The notes under the pieces: generated by a model | What the model was told of the DNA's origin: nothing | The model's database searches: none | The model's input: only the letters and a program-made list of their open reading frames with translations | Shown: piece by piece, positions 1 to 6,244 of the stretch | Layout of the letters: each line of letters opens with the position of its first letter | How positions within the stretch are numbered: the stretch's first letter is position 1 | Translations under genes and position numbers: made by a program | Assembly (NCBI GenBank): GCA_001797415.1 | Contig: MGPL01000055.1 | Coordinates: forward strand, 2,627 to 9,573 | DNA: 6,947 nt | Direction of reading: 5' to 3' | Source: Deltaproteobacteria bacterium GWA2_55_10 | GTDB taxonomy: Bacteria; Desulfobacterota; GWC2-55-46

Positions 1-3
1 ACG

Positions 4-32
4 GCTGAAAAGTCCAGGAAGGACTTTTCAGC
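4..32 (-). terminator. Perfect hairpin downstream of ftsH, possible terminator
   Basis: GCTGAAAAGTCC (4-15) and GGACTTTTCAGC (21-32) form a perfect 12-bp stem with a 5-nt AGGAA loop. It starts seven bases past the ftsH stop codon, which is where an intrinsic terminator is expected. No U-tract can be confirmed because the window ends three bases beyond the stem in the minus direction. It could also be a bidirectional terminator or a REP-like hairpin. Its sequence is unrelated to the twin-hairpin element elsewhere in the window. Confidence 0.5.
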
Positions 33-38
33 ATCCAA

Positions 39-1955
39 TCAGTTGATGATCTTTCTCAAGGGTTCAACCCCTTTTGTCCTGTTTATGATCGCCTCGACCT
101 CTTCCTTGTCCAGGGACTCGTCCTTTATGAGCGCGATGGAGAGCTCTTCGAGCGATGCCCTGTCCCTGAGCAATATCTCGTCAGCCTTCCGCTCGGCCTC
201 CAGTATCAGGGCCCTTATCTCCTGGTCCATGAGCCAGGCCATCGACTCGCTGTACCTCTTCTGAATCGAGATGTCCCTGCCGAGGAACGGGTGCTCCTCG
301 CCCCTGCCGAAGTTTATGGGCCCGACCTTGTCCGACATGCCCCACTGCGCGACCATCTTCTCGGCAAGCGCGGTGGCGTTCTTGAGGTCGTCGTTCGCGC
401 CGCTGGAGACGTCCCTGAAGACCAGCTTCTCGGCCGCCCTTCCGGCGAGCGCGACGCAGAGCCTGTTTATCAGATAGCTCTTCGGGTAATAATGGCGGTC
501 CTCCTCGGGGAGGAACTGGGTGATCCCCATGGCCATGCCCCTTGGGATTATGGACACCTTGTGTATGGGGTCGGTGTGCGGCAGCTCCCAGGAAACCAGC
601 ACGTGGCCTGCCTCGTGGTAAGCGGTTATCCGCTTTTCGTCTTCCGTAAAGGTCTCTTCCCTTTTGGAGCCCATTATTACCCTGTCCCTGGCCTCCTCGA
701 AGTCCCTCATCTCTATCCTCTCCCTGCCCTTCTTGACTGCCTCGAGAGCGGCCTCGTTGGCGAGGTTCTCCAGATCCGCGCCCGTCATGCCCGGAGTGCC
801 CTTTGCGATCTTCTCGAAATCGACGTCAGGCGAGAATTTTTTATTCCTCGAATGTACTTCGAGTATGGCCTTGCGGTCCTTCCAGCCCGGCCTGTCTATG
901 ACAATGTGCCTGTCAAACCGCCCGGGCCTCAAAAGGGCCGGGTCGAGCACGTCTGGCCTGTTGGTGGCAGCTACGACTATTATCTCTTCGTGCGGCTCAA
1001 AGCCGTCCATCTCCGAGAGGAGCTGGTTCAATGTCTGCTCCCTCTCGTCATGGCCGCCGCCGAGGCCCGCGCCCCTTACCCTGCCCACCGAATCTATCTC
1101 ATCTATGAATATGATCGAGGGCCTGGTCTCCTTCGCCTTTTTGAACATGTCCATTACGCGCGAGGCGCCTACGCCCACGAACATCTCCACGAACTCGGAG
1201 GCGCTGATGCTGAAGAACGGCACTCCGGCCTCCCCTGCCGTAGCGCGCGCAAGCAATGTCTTTCCGGTGCCGGGCGGGCCCACAAGGAGTATGCCCTTGG
1301 GGACCTTCGCGCCTATCTGCGCGAACCTCTGCGGGTTTTTGAGGAACTCTACCGTCTCCTGCAACTCGCTCTTTGCGTTCTCAAGGCCTGCTACATTCCT
1401 GAAGGTAACGCTCGACTTTCTCACATTGTAGAGCTTGGCCTTGCTAAGGCCGAAGTTGAACAGGCCCGGCTGCCCGCCGCCGCCCTGCGCCTGCTGCATC
1501 CTTCTCATCAGGAGCACCCAGATGCCGATTATGAGCACCCAGGGGAGTATGAGCACTGCGAACGACCAGAACGGGCTCCTCTCGCCTTCAGGCTCGACAT
1601 CGACCGCTATGCCCTGCCTCTGGAATTCCCCGATTATCTCCTGGCCCTGGAAGGGAGGCAGGTACGAGACAAAGCCCGAAGCGGTTGAAGGCCCTTCACG
1701 GCCCGGGACATCCGCCTGTATGGGCCTGTTGAACCTGCCTGTGACCTCCTGTCCCCTTATGGTAACCGTGGCTATATTGCCCGATTCCAGCTCCCTTACG
1801 AACTCGGAATAGGTTATCCTTTGCCGCTCGCCGGGGCCTCTTGTATCCACGGATTGGCCCCAGATATAGATGAACACCCCGAAGAGCAGCAGGGCTATTA
1901 TTATCTTCCAGCCCGACCCTTTTTCCCCTGGGAGGTTTTTTGGTTCATCAGCCAT
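39..1955 (-). CDS. ftsH: ATP-dependent zinc metalloprotease FtsH
   Basis: This is the membrane-anchored AAA+ protease that forms hexamers in the inner membrane, extracts and unfolds membrane or short-lived cytosolic proteins, and degrades them in a zinc-dependent chamber. The 638-residue length is normal for the family. The order is: short cytosolic N-terminus; first membrane segment about 17-33; extracytoplasmic domain about 34-128; second membrane segment about 129-150; then the AAA module. That module has Walker A GPPGTGKT (226-233), pore motif FVG (259-261), Walker B IIFIDEID (281-288), and the second region of homology with ATNRPDVLDPALLRPGRFDR around 330-349. The peptidase carries HEAGH (447-451), with a third zinc ligand expected at Asp 522/523 in SSGANDD. 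The C-terminus is predicted helical. All catalytic motifs are intact, so it should be active. The ATG at 1955 gives the canonical start, but no strong Shine-Dalgarno sequence precedes it (AATTGAATT before the ATG). It is divergent from the small gene at 2074, and no clear promoter was found for it. Confidence 0.98.
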   Translation of the reverse strand: MADEPKNLPGEKGSGWKIIIALLLFGVFIYIWGQSVDTRGPGERQRITYSEFVRELESGNIATVTIRGQEVTGRFNRPIQADVPGREGPSTASGFVSYLPPFQGQEIIGEFQRQGIAVDVEPEGERSPFWSFAVLILPWVLIIGIWVLLMRRMQQAQGGGGQPGLFNFGLSKAKLYNVRKSSVTFRNVAGLENAKSELQETVEFLKNPQRFAQIGAKVPKGILLVGPPGTGKTLLARATAGEAGVPFFSISASEFVEMFVGVGASRVMDMFKKAKETRPSIIFIDEIDSVGRVRGAGLGGGHDEREQTLNQLLSEMDGFEPHEEIIVVAATNRPDVLDPALLRPGRFDRHIVIDRPGWKDRKAILEVHSRNKKFSPDVDFEKIAKGTPGMTGADLENLANEAALEAVKKGRERIEMRDFEEARDRVIMGSKREETFTEDEKRITAYHEAGHVLVSWELPHTDPIHKVSIIPRGMAMGITQFLPEEDRHYYPKSYLINRLCVALAGRAAEKLVFRDVSSGANDDLKNATALAEKMVAQWGMSDKVGPINFGRGEEHPFLGRDISIQKRYSESMAWLMDQEIRALILEAERKADEILLRDRASLEELSIALIKDESLDKEEVEAIINRTKGVEPLRKIIN

Positions 1956-2032
1956 AATTCAATTCTATAAGAGATTCACGCAAAAGCAATGTGGCGGCCC
2001 CCAACTGCAGGATTCGCCTGATTTTTTTGGGG

Positions 2033-2038
2033 TATAAT
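2033..2038 (+). promoter_or_regulatory. Candidate -10 box (TATAAT) for the small coiled-coil gene
   Basis: A perfect TATAAT lies in the ftsH-divergent gap, 35 bases before the ATG at 2074. Transcription would start near 2045, giving a leader of about 30 bases that contains AAAGG (2062-2066) seven bases before the start codon. No convincing -35 hexamer is seen 16-18 bases upstream, where the sequence is around GGATTC. This is therefore a weak-consensus or activator-dependent promoter at best. Confidence 0.35.
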
Positions 2039-2073
2039 CTATTTGAGCCATGAGAGGGATGAAAGGCCGCGAG

Positions 2074-2393
2074 ATGGAGACAAAGAAGGACTATCAGGAA
2101 AGAAAAGAGCGGCAGGCCAGGGAGTGGAGCCAAAAGGTCGAAGACCTCGGAAAGAAGACCGTTCAGGCCAGGGGCGAGATGCTACTGCGGGTTCAGGTTT
2201 GCAACCTGAACCCGAATGATTCGCAAGGGGTATTACGAAATTTCGGGTTCAATTTACAAAATTGAACCCGCCAAAGGAACTTCGTGAATCAAGCGAGGAC
2301 AAGTGGATGGGCCTCAAGGACTCGGTAGAGGAGGCCTTGGCCGATTTCAGGCGCTCGATAGAGAATACGATGGGGCGCTTTTCGCGGCGATAG
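2074..2393 (+). pseudogene. Small charged coiled-coil protein gene, interrupted by a twin-hairpin element
   Basis: Two coding halves flank the 83-bp repeat. The first (2074-2187, 38 codons) begins METKKDYQERKERQ and runs to GEMLL. The second (2271-2393) begins PKELRESSEDKW and ends NTMGRFSRR before TAG. The two halves lie in different frames. Deleting exactly 2188-2270 joins them in frame to a 78-residue, highly charged, helix-prone protein without membrane segments. Its style (a K/E-rich start with REW, and a late DKW..LKDSVEEALADFRRS segment) resembles the short coiled-coil, stress-associated proteins annotated in many bacteria (sll1863-like, usually about 90 residues). That family call is a recollection, not a proven match. 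The ATG at 2074 is chosen because AAAGG lies seven bases upstream; ATGs at 2050 and 2059 are poorer. As it stands, translation enters the repeat and stops at 2263-2265. The product would be about 63 residues with a foreign tail, so the gene is probably inactive or altered. Confidence 0.65.
2188..2270 (+). repeat. Twin-hairpin (REP/BIME-like) element, copy A
   Basis: The element consists of two perfect 27-nt palindromes separated by 29 nt. Hairpin 1 (2188-2214) is CGGGTTCAGGTT, loop TGC, then AACCTGAACCCG. Hairpin 2 (2244-2270) is CGGGTTCAATTT, loop ACA, then AAATTGAACCCG. Both stems are exactly 12 bp and neither extends into its flanks. They share the half-site CGGGTTCA, so the ends of the whole element are also inverted repeats. 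It lies inside the small gene starting at 2074. A related copy in the same orientation is at 6124-6205. No target-site duplication is obvious. No transposase (for example a REP-associated Y1 enzyme) is encoded in the window. Confidence 0.85.
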
Positions 2394-2419
2394 CGTGGAA
2401 TTCGCTTAAGCTGTTTACC

Positions 2420-2498
2420 TGTCATTCTGAACGCAGTGAAGAATCTCTGGGCAAAAAAATACGAGATTCTTCGTCGCCTATGGCTCCTCAGAATGACA
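2420..2498. repeat. Imperfect palindromic repeat (TGTCATTCTGA...GAATCTC type)
   Basis: TGTCATTCTGA (2420-2430) pairs with TCAGAATGACA (2488-2498), and GAAGAATCTC (2438-2447) pairs with GAGATTCTTC (2463-2472). The middle of the arms is unequal (7 against 15 nt) and the central loop is 15 nt with an A-run. From general knowledge, dispersed repeats with this consensus are common in several bacterial phyla and give spurious peptides such as CHSERSEESL when translated. It lies between the convergent ends of the small gene (2393) and the RMD1-like gene (2514), where it could also act as a two-way transcription stop. Confidence 0.75.
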
Positions 2499-2513
2499 AC
2501 TTGCAGTTATTGT

Positions 2514-3608
2514 CTATCGGACATAGAAGGCCAGCACCATTTCCAGGGCTATTAATATAAGTATGCCAAGCTCGATGAGGTACGCCCTCCTTATCGATAT
2601 CTCGTCGTGTATCATATTATAGGTGTTCATGACAGTCTGGAGCTTGTCCCTTATGCTCGTCTCCCAATCCTTGCTGCGCAGCACCGACATGGAGGTCCTG
2701 TATATCCTCGCGTAATAGATGTCCTCCGTGACCTTTAGCGAGTTATTGACCTTCTCGGTAACTTCCGTTATGTCCGTAACGGTGCGCACGAGCCTCCTCG
2801 ATAGCCGCTCGTAATCCCGGAGCCTCGAGAACGAAACGCCCCGCCTGCTCGATATCTGCCTGTATATCCACTGCAGCTCCTTGTCTATTACCCTGTCATA
2901 GTACCTGAGCTCGAATATCTGGGCGTTGGCAAACTCGAGTATGTCCGGCAGGTCGAAGCTGCCCGAGGGGTCTATTATGAACGCGTTATCGACGTGGATT
3001 ATTATGAGGTCGTCGGGATAATAACTGAAGCTGTTCCTGAGGGTCTCTTCCCTGGTGAAGCGGCTCAGCTCCCTCGATTCGTAAAGGAGCAGCCTCGAAA
3101 GGTCGTACTGGTCGAGCAGTTCCGGCGCCTTCAGCCCTTCCGCGAACTCCTCGACGTATATGACCGTGTAATCCTCGACGAAACCCTCCTTTATCTCCGG
3201 GCCAATGATAGCTGGCCCGAGGGTCTCCATAAGTCCTACAACGTACTCCCTCGCGTCTACGTCGATGGTCTTGTCATTGTCCAGTTCCCGCACCGTCCTC
3301 TCAAGTTCGCTCATGGAAGCGCCGGATGGCACGGGCACCTCGAACATGATAGAGAGCACGCCGAAGTCAAAGGCCTTGGCAATGACGTTGACGATCGTAT
3401 CGCTCCCGAAATAACCTTTTTTAAGGCTGGGCAGCTCGAGGGCTACCGGAGGGTTCGCGAACTCCAGAGCCTTCATGAAAGGCTGTTTGGAGAATTTGAG
3501 CCTCCTCGTGCCCTCTTTCGCGCTCTCCTCTATCCTGGCAAGGTCTATCTCGAGGGCAACGTCGAAGAGCCTGTATATGAGGATGCGGCCTTTGTTTACG
3601 GTTATCAT
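2514..3608 (-). CDS. RMD1/DUF155-like protein with C-terminal membrane anchor
   Basis: This 364-residue protein has a soluble alpha/beta N-terminal region (about 1-220). A predicted helical region follows (about 225-340), including FELRYYDRVIDKELQWIY and a stretch rich in R, E and K. It ends in a single hydrophobic segment (about 344-361, IELGILILIALEMVLAF) with a short FYVR tail. There is no signal peptide, so it should face the cytoplasm and be tail-anchored. This layout, and an acidic residue on either side of the final hydrophobic run, resemble the RMD1/Sif2/DUF155 family. Eukaryotic members of that family (yeast Rmd1, human RMND1) act in mitochondria or meiosis; the bacterial role is unknown. 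The family call is by eye and moderate. The ATG at 3608 overlaps the hybrid kinase stop as ATGA, so translation is probably coupled and the two proteins are probably functionally linked. The TAG stop is followed after about 15 bases by the palindromic repeat at 2420-2498. Confidence 0.6.
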   Translation of the reverse strand: MITVNKGRILIYRLFDVALEIDLARIEESAKEGTRRLKFSKQPFMKALEFANPPVALELPSLKKGYFGSDTIVNVIAKAFDFGVLSIMFEVPVPSGASMSELERTVRELDNDKTIDVDAREYVVGLMETLGPAIIGPEIKEGFVEDYTVIYVEEFAEGLKAPELLDQYDLSRLLLYESRELSRFTREETLRNSFSYYPDDLIIIHVDNAFIIDPSGSFDLPDILEFANAQIFELRYYDRVIDKELQWIYRQISSRRGVSFSRLRDYERLSRRLVRTVTDITEVTEKVNNSLKVTEDIYYARIYRTSMSVLRSKDWETSIRDKLQTVMNTYNMIHDEISIRRAYLIELGILILIALEMVLAFYVR

Positions 3609-6100
3609 GAGTGCATTAGAACGGGGAGCCTCAGGCGTGCCGTGGTCCCCTTTCCCGGTTCGGAATCGAATTCGAGCATACCCCGGTGTTCCTTAACTAT
3701 GGAATATGAGATGGAAAGGCCCAGGCCCGTGCCGCCGGCATCTCCCCTGGTCGTGAAGAACGGCTCGGTTATCCTCTCGAGCACCTCTCTGGTCATGCCG
3801 GCGCCCTCGTCCTTCACCTCTATCACGACCTGCCCGGCCTCTGCGTCGTGCCATGTCGACACAAACACGCCCTTTCCCCTGTCAGGGAGGGCGTTAAGCG
3901 CGTTGAGCGCCAGGTTGATGACGACCTGCTCTATTTTCTGCGAGCTTCCCTTTACCGGCGGGAGCCCTTCGGCGCAGCTTACCTTGAGGCAGTCCGTCGA
4001 TTTCATTATCTGGCTGCTCAACATGGACACTGCCGCGAGCACGGCCCTGTTCACGTCCAGCTCCCCTTCGGGATTCGCCCTGTCGGTCCTGGAGAAGTCC
4101 TTCAAATTGTCGACTATGCCCTTTATCCTCCTCGACCCCTCGGTTATGCCGGACAGGAGCTCCGGCACAACGTCCGACATCTCTGAATACGGGAGCCCCC
4201 CCAGGGAAAAATCGCCGTTCTCGCGGTAGTACCCATCGAGGATCTTTCTCGCGTCGTTCCACGCGTCGGAAAGGAGGGTCGAGTTGAAGAGTATGAAATT
4301 GTTCGGGTTGTTTATCTCGTGCGCCACGCCGGACGCGAGCGTGCCTATGGAGGTCATCTTGTTGGCATGGATGAGCTTGGCCTGCATGAGCCTCGCCTCC
4401 TCCTCCATCCTCAGTATCTCGGTAAGGTCCTTTATGGTGCAGAGCACCATCATCCCTTCATTGAGCTTTATGGTCTGGCCGGTTATGGAGACGGTCACCT
4501 TGCTGCTGTCTTTGCGCCGCGCTTCTATCATCTCGAGCCTTGACCACGGCTTTGAGCCGGCTGGCTTGAGCCTTGACAAGAGATCGCCCGTCATGAACGG
4601 CGGGACGTCTTCGCCGACAAGCTCCTCGGCCGTATACCCGAAAAGCTCCACTGCCGCAGGGTTCGCGTCCATCACCTTCATGCCTTCATAAGCCAGCAGT
4701 ATCTGCGCGTCCTGGTTCTGCTCGAATATCTGCCTGAAGCGCTCCTCGCTCTCGCGCAGGGCCTCTTCGGCGTTCTTCCTTGCCGTTATGTCCCTCTTGA
4801 CGCCGAGCACAAGCTCCCTGTCGCCGACCTTGAAGGGCGTGATGGCAAGGTCCACCCAGACCGTTGTGCCGTCCCTTTTTCTGAGCGGCATCTCCGGAAC
4901 AAAGCCGCCCTTCTTCCAGAGGGCCCTGTGCTCATCAAGCCTGCTTTCGCGTTCGGGGAAAATAAGCAGTCTTACATCGGAGGCGAGTATCTCATCTCTT
5001 GAATATCCCACCATGCGGCAGCCGGAGATATTGACGTCGACGTAGCGCCCCTGCATATCTATGACGAACATGCCGTCCATCGACGACTCGAATATGGTCC
5101 TGAGCCTTTTCTCGCTGTCCCTGAGCGCGACCACGGCTTTTTTATGCTCCTCGGCCTCGTCGATCGATTGCAGGGCAAAGCCTATGTCCCCGGCAAGGCT
5201 CTCGAGCAGGCTTATCATCCTTTCGTTGAATGCCCCTGCTTCGCCCGAATATACGCTCATGCTGCCGAATACGGAGCCCCTTATGAAGAGCGGAAAGGCG
5301 GCGCAGCCTTTGAGTCCGAAGCGCATTGCCCCTTCCATCCACGGCTCGGCGTCTTCGCATCTTTCCATATCAGGGCATACCACCTGTTTCCCGGTACGGA
5401 TGGCCCTGCCCGTGGGCCCCATGCCAAGCGGCGATTCGTCGCATCTGACTCTTATGAGCTGCAGGCAGTCCCTTTCGCGGCCTGCCGCGGCAAGGGGCGC
5501 GACCTCGCCCGAGTCCAGGTCGGCCCTGCCTATCCAGGACATCCTGAACCCGGACTTCTCGACCAGTATCCGGCAGGCCTCGTCCATGATGCGCTTCCTG
5601 TCGGTTTCGCGCACCAGCATCTTGTTGACCTCCGCGATGGTCTCAAGGAGCGAGTTCAGCAGAAAGACCTCTTCCCGGTCCCTCCTGTGCGCCCTTTTAG
5701 TCTCGTAATAACGGAGCTCGCGCTCTACGGCAGGGACGAGCCTGAAGAGCCTGTCCTTCAAGATGTAGTCGTCGGCGCCTGCCTTCATGGCCGTTACGGC
5801 AAAGTCCTCTCCCATGAGGCCGGAGACGATTATAACGGGCAGATCAAGCCCTGTCTCCCTTACGGCCTTGACCACGTCGAGGCCGCTTATCTTCGGCATC
5901 ATATAGTCCGAGATGACGAGGTCCCAGCGCTCCTTGAGGGCGTCCCTCAGGGCGTCCCCGTCATCTACCCTCAAGAAGGTCATCTCGTAACCGCCGCGCC
6001 TGAGCTCGTGCATGAGGAGTATGAGATCGTCTTCCGAATCTTCGGCTATAAGCACTCTCAGGAGTGCGGGTGAACCGCTCATCTGGTGTCCGGCTTTCAT
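3605..6100 (-). CDS. Cytosolic hybrid sensor histidine kinase (receiver-GAF-PAS-PAS-HisKA-HATPase)
   Basis: This is a two-component sensor of 831 residues when started at 6100. The N-terminal receiver (about 14-130) has the acidic cluster EDSEDD (20-25), the phosphoacceptor Asp 65 in SDYMMP, Ser 93 and Lys 115. A GAF-like domain follows (about 155-312). PAS 1 is about 330-440 (MDGMFVIDMQGRYVDVN) and PAS 2 about 452-563. The kinase core has the H-box GVAHEINNPNNF with His 594, the N-box around Asn 729/733, DEGAGM (764-769), the F-box EPFFTTR (779-785) and GGTGLGLSIS (789-798). All catalytic residues are present. No membrane segment is seen, so it senses an internal signal. It has no output domain, so it may phosphorylate its own receiver or a separate regulator. 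The frame stays open to an ATG at 6229, but the residues between encode the twin-hairpin repeat. Starts at 6100 or 6082 fit the receiver better, although neither has a strong Shine-Dalgarno sequence. Confidence 0.9.
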   Translation of the reverse strand: MKAGHQMSGSPALLRVLIAEDSEDDLILLMHELRRGGYEMTFLRVDDGDALRDALKERWDLVISDYMMPKISGLDVVKAVRETGLDLPVIIVSGLMGEDFAVTAMKAGADDYILKDRLFRLVPAVERELRYYETKRAHRRDREEVFLLNSLLETIAEVNKMLVRETDRKRIMDEACRILVEKSGFRMSWIGRADLDSGEVAPLAAAGRERDCLQLIRVRCDESPLGMGPTGRAIRTGKQVVCPDMERCEDAEPWMEGAMRFGLKGCAAFPLFIRGSVFGSMSVYSGEAGAFNERMISLLESLAGDIGFALQSIDEAEEHKKAVVALRDSEKRLRTIFESSMDGMFVIDMQGRYVDVNISGCRMVGYSRDEILASDVRLLIFPERESRLDEHRALWKKGGFVPEMPLRKRDGTTVWVDLAITPFKVGDRELVLGVKRDITARKNAEEALRESEERFRQIFEQNQDAQILLAYEGMKVMDANPAAVELFGYTAEELVGEDVPPFMTGDLLSRLKPAGSKPWSRLEMIEARRKDSSKVTVSITGQTIKLNEGMMVLCTIKDLTEILRMEEEARLMQAKLIHANKMTSIGTLASGVAHEINNPNNFILFNSTLLSDAWNDARKILDGYYRENGDFSLGGLPYSEMSDVVPELLSGITEGSRRIKGIVDNLKDFSRTDRANPEGELDVNRAVLAAVSMLSSQIMKSTDCLKVSCAEGLPPVKGSSQKIEQVVINLALNALNALPDRGKGVFVSTWHDAEAGQVVIEVKDEGAGMTREVLERITEPFFTTRGDAGGTGLGLSISYSIVKEHRGMLEFDSEPGKGTTARLRLPVLMHS

Positions 6101-6123
6101 GGATACATTATGATCCGCGGATG

Positions 6124-6205
6124 CAGGTTCAGGGTTGCACCCTGAACCTGATGCTTCGTTATCGCTGTCATGAATATTCGGGTTCAATTTGCAAAATTGA
6201 ACCCG
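6124..6205 (+). repeat. Twin-hairpin (REP/BIME-like) element, copy B
   Basis: Hairpin 1 (6124-6150) is CAGGTTCAGGGT, loop TGC, then ACCCTGAACCTG. Hairpin 2 (6179-6205) is CGGGTTCAATTT, loop GCA, then AAATTGAACCCG. The spacer is 28 nt. It has the same order, orientation, stem length (12), loop length (3) and immediate flanks (G...A around hairpin 1, T...C around hairpin 2) as the copy at 2188-2270. Hairpin 1 differs from that copy at two positions per arm, and both changes are compensated. The spacer is only partly similar, with ATGCTTCG here against ATGATTCG there. The element fills most of the gap between the two kinase genes and would be transcribed in antisense orientation as part of the minus-strand operon. 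Confidence 0.85.
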
Positions 6206-6244
6206 CGGCGCGTATTTCACCCCCGTCATTTTAATCGCGGCGCG

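Noticed and set aside
56..72. AGGGTTCAACCCC inside the end of ftsH, similar to the repeat half-site
   Set aside because: It encodes normal FtsH C-terminal residues, lacks the 12-3-12 hairpin, and is probably chance.
291..1688. Long plus-strand open frame of 465 codons opposite ftsH
   Set aside because: It is antisense to a clearly functional ftsH with every motif intact. The protein has no recognisable domain and arises from the GC-rich codon pattern.
1948..2133. Minus-strand 61-codon frame with a hydrophobic start, just before ftsH
   Set aside because: It overlaps the ftsH start and runs antisense through the promoter and beginning of the small plus-strand gene. The hydrophobic look comes from reading a charged gene backwards.
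2188..2270. CRISPR or tRNA-like reading of the GGGTTCAA palindromes
   Set aside because: There are only two dissimilar palindromes per locus, with no array of equal repeats and spacers. The GGTTCAA core resembles a T-loop, but there is no acceptor stem or anticodon arm.
2303..2560. Plus-strand 85-codon frame starting GTG
   Set aside because: It is out of frame with the second half of the small gene and its middle is the conceptual translation of the 2420-2498 repeat (CHSERSEESL). It is not a real gene.
5144..6073. Plus-strand 309-codon frame opposite the hybrid kinase
   Set aside because: It is a shadow of the receiver and GAF coding region, and no domain is recognisable.
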